From an uncultured Paracoccaceae bacterium (lineage in GTDB: Bacteria; Pseudomonadota; Alphaproteobacteria; Rhodobacterales; Rhodobacteraceae): 57,015 nucleotides of DNA. Of this stretch, positions 1 through 8,294 are shown piece by piece. The number at the start of each line of letters is the position of its first letter. Within the stretch, counting starts at the first letter, position 1. The stretch is taken from assembly GCA_938002605.1 (NCBI GenBank), contig CALLAF010000040.1, positions 1 to 57,015 on the forward strand, read 5' to 3'. A program made the translations under genes and the position numbers. Under the pieces are notes generated by a model that did no database searches, was not told the DNA's origin, and saw only the letters and a list, made by a program, of their open reading frames with translations.

Positions 1-84
1 ACGCGGCATGCCTTGCCCCGTCAGAACCTCAACCTGCCGTAACTTCGTGACAATTTCCTCGGGCTTGGGTCGCTTGTTTGCCAT
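1..84 (-). CDS. IS3-family transposase OrfA, N-terminal fragment
   Basis: The first 28 codons of a transposase OrfA run off the window edge. The start MANKRPKPEEIVTKLRQVEV is the typical beginning of the helix-turn-helix OrfA of IS3-family (IS407/IS2-like) elements common in Rhodobacteraceae. A ribosome binding site (GGAGG) lies a few bases upstream of the ATG at 84. OrfA would bind the terminal repeats and OrfB would carry the DDE catalytic domain outside the window. Confidence 0.75.
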   Translation of the reverse strand, partial: MANKRPKPEEIVTKLRQVEVLTGQGMPR

Positions 85-140
85 GTGTTTCCTCCGTTTT
101 CCTAAACATAGCGGAGGACCACTTCAGTGGGGGAGGATCA
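1..140 (-). mobile_element. IS3-family insertion sequence, one terminus (continues off the window)
   Basis: Read on the minus strand, the element begins at 140 with TGATCCTCCCCCACTG, an IS3-like TGA terminus, and leads into an OrfA start codon at 84. The outer boundary is set at 140 because the carrier-protein remnant on the plus strand becomes readable exactly from base 141. Only one end is present, so the second inverted repeat and any target duplication cannot be checked. IS3 assignment rests on the OrfA sequence and the terminus. Confidence 0.75.
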
Positions 141-449
141 CTATTGGGGGCTGCGATTGCTGGTCTTGGGGTATCTGATCTGAAAACTGCCGCCACGTTG
201 GCGCTTTTACGGTTATGTATTGGGTTGGCTGCCGGTCTTTGTACGATCTATTTTCTCGGCGCTACAGGTATCGCAGCAGGGGCGATTTTTATTCTCTCGT
301 CGATGCCATCAGCGGTAGTCACCTATGTCATCGCAGCGCGCTACGACCAAGGCCCCAAACGTGTTGCTGGGCTTGTGGTCATGTCAACCTTATTAACCCT
401 TATATGTCTGCCCCTATTGCTTTGGGTTTCATTGCAGTTGGCCGCCTAG
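141..449 (+). pseudogene. C-terminal remnant of an AEC (auxin efflux carrier) family transporter
   Basis: About 102 residues remain, starting with LLGAAIAGLG directly at the IS boundary and ending at the stop at 449. The remnant has the late transmembrane segments of AEC carriers, including the family-type stretch SMPSAVVTYVIAARYDQ and the closing helix around STLLTLICLPLLLW. AEC proteins are usually about 300 residues with ten helices, so roughly two thirds of the gene is missing, apparently displaced by the IS3 insertion. The plus-strand frame runs back into IS sequence to an ATG at 78, which is a chance fusion. The fragment is unlikely to transport anything. Confidence 0.7.
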
Positions 450-662
450 GCCCATCACCGTTTCTAATAGCCCACATAAGCAACGATGTCTTTTTTCGTG
501 CAAGCTGGGACTTTACGGTCGTCCCATAGCAACGGTGGAGGAAGCCCGCGCGTAACGCGATATCAGTCGCAGATCCGACCCACTGCGTATTGATGCGCTT
601 CCTCCTCCCAGACCATGACAACAATATTTCCGCAAGGCAGCAGCAGACCAGGAGTGAACGCA

Positions 663-1169
663 ATGCAAACCGATGTCATTGAAAAGGCCCCGGCAATAGA
701 TCCCAAAGCCTTGCGGGATACATTGTCTTGCTTTCCAACCGGCGTTGCAATTGCGACGACGTCAGCGCGTGACGGCACACCGATTGGCGTCACGATCAGT
801 TCGTTCAATTCCGTGTCGATGGACCCGCCGCTTGTCTTGTGGAGCCTTGCAAGCAACGCGGGCAGCCTGCCCGAATACATGGCCCACAAAGGCTTTGCGA
901 TCAATATATTGTCCAGCGATCAGGTCGCATTGTGTAAGCTATTCTCAAGCCAAGAACGCGACCGTTTTGCGTCGCTGAACTGGACCCGAGGTCTACACGG
1001 GCTTCCCATTCTTGCCGATTGCGCCGCGACGTTGGAATGCACGACCCATGCTGTGGTTGAAGGCGGGGATCATCAAATCATGATCGGTCGCGTCGAACAG
1101 CATGCGTCTTTTGATCGGACGCCGTTGGTGTTTGGAAAAGGTCAGCTTGGCACATTCGCAATTGGATGA
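663..1169 (+). CDS. Flavin reductase domain protein (DIM6/NTAB type)
   Basis: This 168-residue protein fits the FMN-binding split-barrel flavin reductase family, which supplies reduced flavin to two-component monooxygenases or acts alone as an NAD(P)H:flavin reductase. The family pattern is visible in FPTGVAIATTSARDGTPIGV near residue 20, then SFNSVSMDPPLVLWSL, FAINILSSDQ and GRVEQHASFDRTPLVF near the C terminus. The start at 663 is chosen over an upstream in-frame ATG at 615 because AGGAG lies 9 bases before it and homology begins there. No monooxygenase partner is adjacent. It converges on the cupin gene at 1230, with a terminator between them serving the other strand. Confidence 0.8.
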   Translation: MQTDVIEKAPAIDPKALRDTLSCFPTGVAIATTSARDGTPIGVTISSFNSVSMDPPLVLWSLASNAGSLPEYMAHKGFAINILSSDQVALCKLFSSQERDRFASLNWTRGLHGLPILADCAATLECTTHAVVEGGDHQIMIGRVEQHASFDRTPLVFGKGQLGTFAIG

Positions 1170-1172
1170 AGC

Positions 1173-1200
1173 AAAAAATGCGCGGATTTCACACCGCGCA
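1173..1200 (-). terminator. Rho-independent terminator for the cupin/TAXI-TRAP operon
   Basis: The stem TGCGCGG (1179-1185) pairs with CCGCGCA (1194-1200) around an 8-base loop. On the minus strand the stem is followed by six T residues (A-run 1173-1178 on the plus strand). It lies 30 bases beyond the stop of the cupin gene, so it most simply ends the minus-strand operon 4687 to 1230. Confidence 0.75.
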
Positions 1201-1229
1201 ATCATTGCTAGCTCAGTGATTTGGAACGC

Positions 1230-1811
1230 CTAGCGCGGCGGCAATCCTTTACCTTTTCCCGCCTGCGTGACGCCATCAACAAGCACAAACATAATCGTAC
1301 ATGGTTCCGTGCCACGGTTGGCCCATGCGTGATTGGTGCCGCGCTGAACAACGACATCACCTGCCTTTAGCAGCACGTCATCTTCTTCATTATCCATCAG
1401 CATCCAGATTTCGCCATTCATGACGATCCCGTAATCGACGGAATCCGTACGGTGCATCCACGGGTGCCGCCCGCCTTGCACCACATTCGCGCCTGCGCCC
1501 ATCTCTGCAAATGCGGCAGCGCCATCTTCGCTGGAGAGGCGCGCCATGACTTCGGGGTCTTCTGGCATGAATTCCACACAGCGAAACACTGTGCCGTTCT
1601 GCGGCGGGTGTAGAATGAAATCGCCAGTGCAAGTTTCCGTTGGGCCATCATATTCGGCGGGCGTCTGATCCGTCAGCCAAAAATTTGTCAGTCGCACACC
1701 GGGTCGGTTTGGGCGTTCTAGCTGTTGCGTTGCGATTTGGTCGCTTTCAATAATCGCCGTGCCTTCGGCGTTGTGCCCTGTGACAACGCGCCGGTAATCT
1801 TTGTGTTTCAT
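1230..1811 (-). CDS. Cupin domain protein, last gene of the TAXI-TRAP operon
   Basis: This 193-residue protein has a C-terminal cupin barrel. Motif 1 is in HPWMHRTDSVDYGIVMNGEI (about residues 116-135) and motif 2 in GDVVVQRGTNHAWANRG (about 155-171), with His and Asp/Glu residues where cupins hold a metal. The N-terminal 70 residues, rich in polar residues, resemble cupins that act on small organic acids or hydroxy compounds; the exact reaction cannot be told. The ATG at 1811 overlaps the TRAP permease stop in an ATGA arrangement, so the two are translationally coupled. An upstream in-frame extension to 1916 lies within the permease gene and was rejected. It probably helps metabolise the substrate imported by that transporter. 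Confidence 0.75.
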   Translation of the reverse strand: MKHKDYRRVVTGHNAEGTAIIESDQIATQQLERPNRPGVRLTNFWLTDQTPAEYDGPTETCTGDFILHPPQNGTVFRCVEFMPEDPEVMARLSSEDGAAAFAEMGAGANVVQGGRHPWMHRTDSVDYGIVMNGEIWMLMDNEEDDVLLKAGDVVVQRGTNHAWANRGTEPCTIMFVLVDGVTQAGKGKGLPPR

Positions 1812-3694
1812 GAAGTTGCTTTCGAAGTTTGAAGAGAGGATCGGTCGAGAACTACGACCGCAACAAAAAGACCAAGACCCACAGCCGCGCTGATCAGCCC
1901 TTGGAACAAAAGACATAAACCGGCCACCGCTGCGATCGCCCGCACCAGCGGCGACAGCCGCCCGTTCAGATTGCCGATGATTGCAACCCCGATGGCAAAT
2001 GTCCCCAATGCGGCAGTTACCACGGCAAACGTGTTTTCCAGCACGGTGCCGCCCATCAACAAACCCGGCCCGTAGACAAAGGCAAAAGGCAGCACAAATG
2101 ATGTCGCTGCATAGCTTGCCGCTGTCCAGCCCACTTTGTTCACATTCGCGCCCGCGATGCCCCCGGCCACATAAGACGCAAGCGCAACAGGCGGCGTGAT
2201 CGTCGAGATACAGCCGTAGTAGAAGACAAAGAAATGCGCGGTCAGCACTGGCACGCCAAGCTTCACCAGCGCAGGTGCGACCACTGTCGCAAGGATCAGG
2301 TATGCGGCTGTTGTCGGCAGCCCCATGCCCAAAATGATCGACGTGATCATGGTAAAGAATAATGCAAGGAACAGATAGCCACCCGATGCCAAATCAATCA
2401 GCGTCGCAATCTTGGATCCAAGCCCCGTGACCCCCAATATCCCTGCGATAATTCCCGCCGCAGCACAGGCCGCCGAAATAGTCACAACAGAGCGCGCCCC
2501 TTCTGAGATTGAGCGGAAGAGCTTTTCAAAAAACACCTTGTCGATTTTGCGCTGCCAGACAATGTCGCCCAAGACCAACACGCCCATCGCCCAAAGCGAG
2601 GCCTTAAACGGGGAATAGCCCATCAGCATCATTGTGATCAGCGTCCCAAAGGCCGCGATAAATGGGCTGCCTTTCACCAATACTTTGGCCAATGGCTCTG
2701 CACTGACTTCAGCGCCAGTGTTCGGTGCAATACCTGATTTGACCGCTTGCAAGTGCACAACCACAAATGCAGAGCCAAAAAACAAGAGCGCAGGCACAAT
2801 GGCAGCAGCCATCACAGATGTATAAGGCACGCCCACGATTTCAGCCATGATAAAAGCTGCTGCCCCCATCACTGGCGGCATGATTTGCCCTCCGGTCGAG
2901 GCAACAGCCTCAATCGCGGCGGCCTGATGCGGCGCGTAGCCTTCGCGCTTCATAATTGGGATCGTCACCGTGCCAGTTACCGCGACGTTGCCTGCGGCTG
3001 ACCCGCTGACCATGCCGATCAAGGTCGAAAACAGCACTGCCGATTTGGCGGATGCCGCGCGCAGGCCGCGGGTGCAGCGCACTGACAACTCAAAAAAGAA
3101 ATCCCCGGCCCCAAAGTTAGACAAAAGCGCGCCAAAGATCGTAAAGACAATAATATATGTGGCTGCAACGCCAACTGGAATGCCATAGATCCCTTGGGTG
3201 TCGGTTGTCAGCACAACAATAATGCGGTTCAAATTCGACCCACGCCCTTCCAACACGCCGGGCAGATAAGGCGCAAGGAACGGGTAGAGAAAGAACACAA
3301 AGGTGATCAGGGCAAGGATCAGCCCGATACCGCGTCTTGCGGCCTCAAAGACCACAAACAGCAAGACCGCGCCAGCAATCAAATCTGTATCGTTGGTGAT
3401 ACCGCCGCTAAAGGCAATCGGCTTCCAACGTGTCAACATCCAAAGACTGGCCGCAACCGTCGCCAAGACAAGTAGCCCGGAAATAGCAGCGTTGAGCTTT
3501 GTCCCCTCGAGCTTGGCACTCGCGGGTTTGATGACAAAAAGAAGTGAAAGCGCGAGCATCAAATGGGTTAAACGCATCGGCATTGTCGAGATGACAAAAA
3601 CGCCAGAAACCACCATCAGGTGATACGCGCCAAGCGCCAGCCCAGCCGCGAAAATCGCGTTCTGAACCGTCAAAAATCGGTGAATTGAGTTCAT
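1808..3694 (-). CDS. TAXI-type TRAP transporter fused permease (DctQM-like)
   Basis: This 628-residue membrane protein matches the fused 4TM/12TM permease of TAXI-type TRAP transporters, where small and large subunits are joined. TRAP systems import solutes with a sodium or proton gradient using a periplasmic binding protein. The large-subunit core is visible in SGSAAGNVAVTGTVTIPIMKREGY, then EAVASTGGQIMPPVMGAAAF and later MGLPTTAAYLILATVVAPAL. The start at 3694 (MNSIHRFL) is preferred to 3718 because the extra eight residues lie in the intercistronic spacer. The binding-protein gene precedes it with a small hairpin between, and the cupin gene follows with overlapping stop/start codons. Confidence 0.88.
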   Translation of the reverse strand: MNSIHRFLTVQNAIFAAGLALGAYHLMVVSGVFVISTMPMRLTHLMLALSLLFVIKPASAKLEGTKLNAAISGLLVLATVAASLWMLTRWKPIAFSGGITNDTDLIAGAVLLFVVFEAARRGIGLILALITFVFFLYPFLAPYLPGVLEGRGSNLNRIIVVLTTDTQGIYGIPVGVAATYIIVFTIFGALLSNFGAGDFFFELSVRCTRGLRAASAKSAVLFSTLIGMVSGSAAGNVAVTGTVTIPIMKREGYAPHQAAAIEAVASTGGQIMPPVMGAAAFIMAEIVGVPYTSVMAAAIVPALLFFGSAFVVVHLQAVKSGIAPNTGAEVSAEPLAKVLVKGSPFIAAFGTLITMMLMGYSPFKASLWAMGVLVLGDIVWQRKIDKVFFEKLFRSISEGARSVVTISAACAAAGIIAGILGVTGLGSKIATLIDLASGGYLFLALFFTMITSIILGMGLPTTAAYLILATVVAPALVKLGVPVLTAHFFVFYYGCISTITPPVALASYVAGGIAGANVNKVGWTAASYAATSFVLPFAFVYGPGLLMGGTVLENTFAVVTAALGTFAIGVAIIGNLNGRLSPLVRAIAAVAGLCLLFQGLISAAVGLGLFVAVVVLDRSSLQTSKATS

Positions 3695-3717
3695 AAATTC
3701 CGCCCCCCAACTGACCA

Positions 3718-3734
3718 AGCCACATAAAGTGGCT
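3718..3734 (-). other. Intercistronic hairpin between TRAP binding protein and permease genes
   Basis: AGCCAC (3718-3723) pairs with GTGGCT (3729-3734) around a 5-base loop, in the spacer between the binding-protein stop (3755) and the permease start (3694). There is no strong T-run, so it is more likely an mRNA-stability or attenuation element than a full terminator. Similar elements occur in the other transport operons of this window. Confidence 0.45.
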
Positions 3735-3754
3735 CAGTCAGTCGCATTTTTAAA

Positions 3755-4687
3755 TTACTTCGAGTCGAAATAAGCCTGCGCACCCGCATGCAGCGGGATC
3801 GCAAGCTCTAACGACATCGCAGGGTCAATCTGCAGCGCGTTGGCGTTTTCAGCTTGTAGTTCTTCGAGATTGTCAAAGATTGCGGCGGTCACGGCTTCTA
3901 CCGTTGCAGCATCAAGACTGTTTGGCGCAATCAACATGTTGTTGACACCGATAGCTTGACCAGCTTCGGCCGTGCCATAGACATCTGCTGGGATTTCGAC
4001 GGCGACATATGCGCTATTTGCTTCAAGCGCTGCGTCAAGCATCCCTTCGGAGAAGCTAATATAGCGTAGATCAGCCCCAGCCGTTGCTTGCAAAACCGCG
4101 CCTGATGGGAAACCAGACAGGGCAAGCGCCGCGTCTACGGTGCCGTCAGTCAATTGGCTGAAACCGTCAGAATAGGACACAAAGCTTGGCGTAATATCTT
4201 CGATAGTCATGTCATGCTGCGGGAACAAGAAGTTCACGAAACCCAACGTGCCACCGCCAGCAGGACCGACAGCAACGCTTTTGCCGCGCAGGTCTTCGAT
4301 TGTCATAATGTCGCTATCGGCCAAAACCATCATATGCAAAACCGATGGATGTAAGGCCGCAACCGCACCAATGTCGATTTCGCCTGTATTGCTGTAGGGG
4401 CCGACGCCTTTGGTCGCCAATACTGCAAGGTTATTATTCGTGATGGCGATCTCTACTTCACCGCTTGCGATCAAATTGGGGTTCTGCACAGATCCGCCGG
4501 TGACGATCGGCACCATAGAGATACCTTCGCCAGCGTGTGCATTCACAACGTTCGAAATACTCTGCCCCATAGGATAAAACGCACCGCCAAGCGATGCAGT
4601 ACCGATACGCAACTCTTCGGCCGCAGAAGCCGTGCCAAGAATCGCCAACACAGCGACGCCAGCGAATTTTTTGAATGCGTTAGACAT
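3755..4687 (-). CDS. TAXI-family TRAP transporter periplasmic binding protein
   Basis: This 310-residue secreted protein has a Sec signal (MSNAFKKFAGVAVLAILG then SAAEE) followed by LRIGTASLGGAFYPMGQSIS, the diagnostic opening of TAXI (TRAP-associated extracytoplasmic immunogenic) solute receptors. A GGSVQNPNLIASGEVEIAI stretch and AVGPAGGGTLGFVN are also typical. It would capture the solute in the periplasm and pass it to the fused permease encoded next. The start at 4687 has an AAGGAGG site 6 bases upstream; the ORF extends to 4714 without support. The substrate is unknown; TAXI systems often carry organic acids or amino acids. It is the first gene of the operon, with a 354-base AT-rich leader region before it. 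Confidence 0.88.
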   Translation of the reverse strand: MSNAFKKFAGVAVLAILGTASAAEELRIGTASLGGAFYPMGQSISNVVNAHAGEGISMVPIVTGGSVQNPNLIASGEVEIAITNNNLAVLATKGVGPYSNTGEIDIGAVAALHPSVLHMMVLADSDIMTIEDLRGKSVAVGPAGGGTLGFVNFLFPQHDMTIEDITPSFVSYSDGFSQLTDGTVDAALALSGFPSGAVLQATAGADLRYISFSEGMLDAALEANSAYVAVEIPADVYGTAEAGQAIGVNNMLIAPNSLDAATVEAVTAAIFDNLEELQAENANALQIDPAMSLELAIPLHAGAQAYFDSK

Positions 4688-4869
4688 GGAATCCTCCTTA
4701 ACATGCAGGAACAAGCTAACGACATGAGACGGGAAAGCAATAAAAAATCTATATTTTTGATATACTATAAAATAAGTAGATATTTATTGCGCAGTGACTT
4801 TGCCCCATTGAAACACACAAAGTCGTATATAATACAGTGCATCGCCGCGGGCCTACTGTATGGATGCAT

Positions 4870-4889
4870 GTAGGCAACCTGATGCCTAC
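4870..4889. promoter_or_regulatory. Inverted repeat, possible operator of the TAXI-TRAP operon
   Basis: GTAGGCA (4870-4876) and TGCCTAC (4883-4889) form perfect 7-base arms around a 6-base spacer. It lies about 185 bases upstream of the TRAP binding-protein start, has no T-run, and has the spacing of a dimeric regulator site. No regulator gene is adjacent, so the protein that would bind is unknown. Confidence 0.35.
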
Positions 4890-4980
4890 GCCGCATCAGC
4901 ACTATAAGCTGAAAATTGTCAGAAGCACCCCCATTTTCGATCACAGGTTGCGCGACGTCCAGTGCCGCATCGCGCCTGCG

Positions 4981-5015
4981 TAATCAAAAATATTAGTTCA
5001 GAACCGTTTTGATTA
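4981..5015. repeat. Inverted repeat downstream of the zinc operon
   Basis: TAATCAAAA (4981-4989) and TTTTGATTA (5007-5015) are perfect 9-base arms; the loop contains a second small palindrome, GTTCAGAAC (4996-5004). It lies 27 bases beyond the DUF3299 stop on the minus strand. It may be a weak terminator for the zinc operon or a protein binding site; arms are AT-only apart from one G/C pair, so a strong terminator is doubtful. Confidence 0.4.
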
Positions 5016-5041
5016 AAAAAGGTGCTATGTTACAGATCACA

Positions 5042-5545
5042 TCACCAAACGTAGATTTCCATGAATTCCGCCTCAAGCAGGTAGCCAGTTTGCGCCACTT
5101 CGGTCGTTTGCACCTCGTGTTGCATCTGGCCGGTCACCCAAACTGCGTCCCATAAGTTATCTGACGGCCATGGCGTGACCGTATTGACGAACACCAACTG
5201 GTTGGGCGGTGGGGGTGGCGTGTGGATACAGGCCCCAACATAGGGAACCAGAATAAAACTGGTGACTCCTGCAGCAGTCTGCTCCATCGGGATGATAAAT
5301 CCCGGCATCTTGATATAGGCCCCATCAAGTGTGGGATTCAGCTTGGTCGCATTGCCATCAAAGACGGGCAACCAGATGTCATTTACCTCGTCCATCACCC
5401 CTTCGCCGATGATTTCTGAATATGGGACACCCGGCGGAATCAAATCATCCCAGGTTATCTCTGTCGCTGGGTTTGCTGCGGCGGCGCGTGGCAGCGCTGC
5501 ACCCACCGCCGCAATCGCAAGCAATTTTCTACGCGAAATATTCAT
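5042..5545 (-). CDS. DUF3299 protein, last gene of the Zrg-like zinc operon
   Basis: This 167-residue exported protein begins MNISRRKLLAIAAVGAALPR, a twin-arginine-like signal with cleavage near AAA. The mature part fits DUF3299: WDDLIPPGVPYSEIIGEG, IKMPGFIIPMEQ, and a cysteine-proline stretch CIHTPPPPPNQLVFV that is a hallmark of the family. In Vibrio the zinc-uptake cluster zrgABCDE includes a DUF3299 protein beside the ABC permease, and the gene order here is comparable. Its exact role in metal transfer is not known. The start at 5545 is selected because the upstream 66 codons overlap the permease gene. It follows that permease by 17 bases. Confidence 0.8.
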   Translation of the reverse strand: MNISRRKLLAIAAVGAALPRAAAANPATEITWDDLIPPGVPYSEIIGEGVMDEVNDIWLPVFDGNATKLNPTLDGAYIKMPGFIIPMEQTAAGVTSFILVPYVGACIHTPPPPPNQLVFVNTVTPWPSDNLWDAVWVTGQMQHEVQTTEVAQTGYLLEAEFMEIYVW

Positions 5546-5562
5546 CAAGTGCCCCCTAAGGC

Positions 5563-6813
5563 TTAAACTTTCACCATCATACCGTCGGCAAGCGACAATC
5601 TGTAAGCCCTGATTGCGGGTACCATGCTCACGATTACGCCAGCGCAAACAACACCAAGTAACACCCAAAGCTCTCGCATGTTGGGCATTTCGATTGGAAT
5701 CCAAAGACCAAAGGCGCTGTCGATCAAGGGTTGCGCCACCCAAAGCCCCAGATACAGCAGCACCAGCCCAAGCAAGGCGCCAAGTGCGGCCATCAAAGCC
5801 GCCTCAAGCACCAAGAGGCTCAGAATGACCCGGGGCCGCGCGCCCATCGCCCTGAATATCGCCATTTCCCGGCGACGTTCATTGAGGCTTGAGAAAATAG
5901 TCGCCATCATACCGATCATCGCCGTGACGATCACCATCGCAGAAACAGCAATCAAGGCGGTTTCAGCAATCCCAACGATCTGCCACAGCTCTTGCAGCGC
6001 GACACCGGGCAGAATAGCCAGTAAGGGTTCTTGCGGATATTCGTTGATTGCCCGTTGCAGGCCAAAGATTTGCAGCCGGCTTTTGACACCGACCAAGGCG
6101 GCGGTCACGGCTTGCGGTTGCAGGTCCATCTGGCGGATTTCATCCACTGGGGTCGATTGGCCGGGAATCTGCGCGCCACTTTGCCAATCCACGTGGATCG
6201 CTTCAATCGCCTCAAGGCTGACGATCACCGTGCGATCAACAGGCGTGCCTGTTTTGGCCAAGATGCCCGAGACGCGAAAAGGTTGATCTTTATGTTCGGC
6301 AAATGAAGCCAACCCATGTGCCACTACAATCGGATCACCCACCGCATATCCCAACGTCTGCGCAACATCCGCCCCAATGGTGGCGTCAAACAGATCCTCC
6401 ATAACCGCACCATCTTGGATGTTTAGTGACTGACCAGAGCGATATTTGTAGCGGTCAAAAAACGCCGCCGTCGTGCCCATTACCCGAAATTGCCGATGAC
6501 TATCCCCTAATGAGATAGGTACGATCCAATCGACCTCTGGCCTTTCTGCGATGTCTTGGTAGCTTTCCCATGTCAGATTATTCGTCGCATTCCCGATCCG
6601 AAACACGGAATAGAGCAGCAATTGCACCGAACCAGACCGCGCCCCAACAATCAAATCAGTACCCGAGATCGTATCGGCAAAGCTGGCCTTCGCACCGGTG
6701 CGGACCTTTTCGACCCCCAAGAATAGCGTCACCGATAGGGCAATCGCTAGAATAGTCATCGCGACCGTCAACGCGCGCGCCAAAAGCGATGCAAATGCCA
6801 GACGCACAATCAT
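5563..6813 (-). CDS. ABC transporter permease, FtsX/MacB type, of the Zrg-like zinc system
   Basis: This 416-residue inner-membrane protein has one N-terminal helix (about residues 12-32), a large periplasmic domain (about 35-260) and three C-terminal helices, the layout of FtsX/MacB-type permeases. The C-terminal domain shows the family stretch SSLNERRREMAIFRAMGARP near residue 315, the contact with the ATPase. It overlaps the ATPase stop by ATGA, so the pair is coupled. Genome context with a His-rich DUF2796 protein and a DUF3299 protein points to zinc acquisition (ZrgABCDE-like) rather than lipoprotein release or drug export. The substrate is inferred from neighbours only. Confidence 0.85.
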   Translation of the reverse strand: MIVRLAFASLLARALTVAMTILAIALSVTLFLGVEKVRTGAKASFADTISGTDLIVGARSGSVQLLLYSVFRIGNATNNLTWESYQDIAERPEVDWIVPISLGDSHRQFRVMGTTAAFFDRYKYRSGQSLNIQDGAVMEDLFDATIGADVAQTLGYAVGDPIVVAHGLASFAEHKDQPFRVSGILAKTGTPVDRTVIVSLEAIEAIHVDWQSGAQIPGQSTPVDEIRQMDLQPQAVTAALVGVKSRLQIFGLQRAINEYPQEPLLAILPGVALQELWQIVGIAETALIAVSAMVIVTAMIGMMATIFSSLNERRREMAIFRAMGARPRVILSLLVLEAALMAALGALLGLVLLYLGLWVAQPLIDSAFGLWIPIEMPNMRELWVLLGVVCAGVIVSMVPAIRAYRLSLADGMMVKV

Positions 6814-7511
6814 TCTGCGCCTCTTGTCGTTTGGGCGATATCCGCCATGTGGATCACCCGGTCGAAATGATCGGCCAGCCGCGCATCATGGCTGACCATC
6901 AAGAGCGCGGTGTCATGCACCCTTGATTGGGCGAATAAGAGGTCAAGGAACGTGGCTTGGGTGGCAGCATCCAGCGACGAAGTTGGTTCATCAGCCACAA
7001 TCAACGGCGGCGTGCCGATTAATGCACGTGCCGCCGCAACACGCTGCTGTTGGCCCACGCTCAATGTTCCAGCCTTAGTTTGCGCTATCTCATCTGGCAA
7101 ACCAAGGTCGCGACACAAGCGCGTGGCCTCGGCCTCGGGCATAGGAACGCGGCCCGCACGATCTGGTGCAAAACGCAGCGGGAGCAGAATGTTGTCACGC
7201 ACGCTCGCAAAGGGCAGCAGATTAAACTGCTGAAAAATCAACCCGATATGTTCAGCGCGAAAGCGATCGCGCTTGCCGGCTGACAGAGCGCCGATATCCG
7301 CACCCGCGACATGAACGCTGCCCGATTGGGCCAAGATCGTTCCGCAAATCAGTGACAATAAGGTCGATTTCCCGGACCCGCTTTCACCAAGCAAAAGAAC
7401 CGTTTCGGCGGGTGCTACCCGCAAATCAGAGACCGCCAATGCGAACGATGCCCGCCCCGGCCAGCGGTAGAAAACATCGTTCATTTCCAGAATGTGATCT
7501 CGTTTTTCCAC
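6810..7511 (-). CDS. ABC transporter ATP-binding protein of the Zrg-like zinc system
   Basis: This 233-residue ATPase has Walker A GESGSGKST (about residue 42), Q-loop FQQFNLLPF, signature LSVGQQQR, Walker B LIVADEPTSSLD and the switch histidine in MVSHD. It is closest in type to LolD/MacB ATPases, which pair with FtsX-like permeases, and its partner gene follows with overlapping stop and start. The upstream ZrgA-like gene ends 12 bases before its start. It energises the neighbouring permease at the inner membrane. One departure is VGQQQR in place of the more usual SGGQQQR in the signature motif. Confidence 0.9.
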   Translation of the reverse strand: MEKRDHILEMNDVFYRWPGRASFALAVSDLRVAPAETVLLLGESGSGKSTLLSLICGTILAQSGSVHVAGADIGALSAGKRDRFRAEHIGLIFQQFNLLPFASVRDNILLPLRFAPDRAGRVPMPEAEATRLCRDLGLPDEIAQTKAGTLSVGQQQRVAAARALIGTPPLIVADEPTSSLDAATQATFLDLLFAQSRVHDTALLMVSHDARLADHFDRVIHMADIAQTTRGAE

Positions 7512-7523
7512 GAAATACCTAGG

Positions 7524-8141
7524 TTAATTCAGGTCCAGTACTGGCGCTTCGCGTTCGATTTCAAACGCTGTCGCACCTGTATCGGATACGATTTGCACAT
7601 CGACTTCAAGCGCATTGGGGAAGGCTGCGAAATAAGCGAATGATATCTTGTTTAGTTCAGAAACATGATCGCAGTTCAACAAGTATTCTGCGTGGAATTC
7701 GGTGTGGGTTGCTTCGTCTTCGTGATCATCCTCAGCATGTTCATCATGATCATGGTCGTCGTGGTCGTGATCATCGTGATCGTCGTGCCCCTCTTCTTCA
7801 TGGTCGTCATGATCCATGTGACCTTCTTCACTTTCGAGCGCCGCATGCGCGTCGATAACGCTACAATGCGCGGCCTCGGGAACGACAAACAAATCCAACG
7901 GCTGCTCCAACACTGTCAAAGCGGCATCAATCTTAGCGAGGTCTTCTGCGCTTTCAGCGGCATATTCAAACCCGACAATATCCGCACCCGGGGCATGTAA
8001 TTCCATTGCGATTTGCGTGCCATCAAAGGCAATATCGAGCTGGCCAACACCATGCTCATGGCTGTCCAAGTGCCGCGTTTCTTCTGCAAAAGCGGGGGTA
8101 GCGACAAGCGTAGACAATACAAGAAATGATGAGATTTTCAT
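7524..8141 (-). CDS. ZrgA-like periplasmic zinc-binding protein (DUF2796)
   Basis: This 205-residue secreted protein has a Sec signal (MKISSFLVLSTLVATPAFA), then the DUF2796/ZrgA opening HLDSHEHGVGQLDIAFDG and VGFEYAAES. Residues about 104-150 are almost all His, Asp and Glu (repeats such as HDDHDHDDHDHDEH), a metal-binding loop like those of zinc-uptake receptors. Family knowledge: Vibrio ZrgA binds zinc in the periplasm for an ABC transporter encoded beside it. The start at 8141 is chosen because the signal peptide begins there; the 49 in-frame codons upstream lie in the leader. A Zur-box-like palindrome at 8295-8312 suggests repression when zinc is plentiful. Confidence 0.85.
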   Translation of the reverse strand: MKISSFLVLSTLVATPAFAEETRHLDSHEHGVGQLDIAFDGTQIAMELHAPGADIVGFEYAAESAEDLAKIDAALTVLEQPLDLFVVPEAAHCSVIDAHAALESEEGHMDHDDHEEEGHDDHDDHDHDDHDHDEHAEDDHEDEATHTEFHAEYLLNCDHVSELNKISFAYFAAFPNALEVDVQIVSDTGATAFEIEREAPVLDLN

Positions 8142-8294
8142 ATATAGTTTCCATCGTTTAAGGGAATAGAGGCCAGCCCGCACGGCTTTGCCGCGCGCGT
8201 AAAAAGGGACCACAGCCGACACCGCCAGATCGGGTCTTGCGTGGATCGATGCTTGTTCGCGCATTGTATACAGACCTCCATCGGACATAGTTTC

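Larger units (their letters stand above)
4688..5041. other. Intergenic region holding the TAXI-TRAP promoter and two inverted repeats
   Basis: No credible gene was found here. The segment 4739-4790 is strikingly AT-rich compared with its surroundings and probably holds the promoter of the minus-strand TRAP operon. Two inverted repeats are annotated separately (4870-4889 and 4981-5015). I could not assign a confident -35/-10 pair. Confidence 0.6.

Noticed and set aside
3194..3623. Plus-strand ORFs opposite the TRAP permease
   Set aside because: They mirror the codon structure of the permease, are highly basic and match no family; they are shadows.
8142..8288. N-terminal extension of 49 residues on the ZrgA-like gene
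   Set aside because: The real signal peptide starts at 8141 and the extension lies in the leader next to the Zur-like site.
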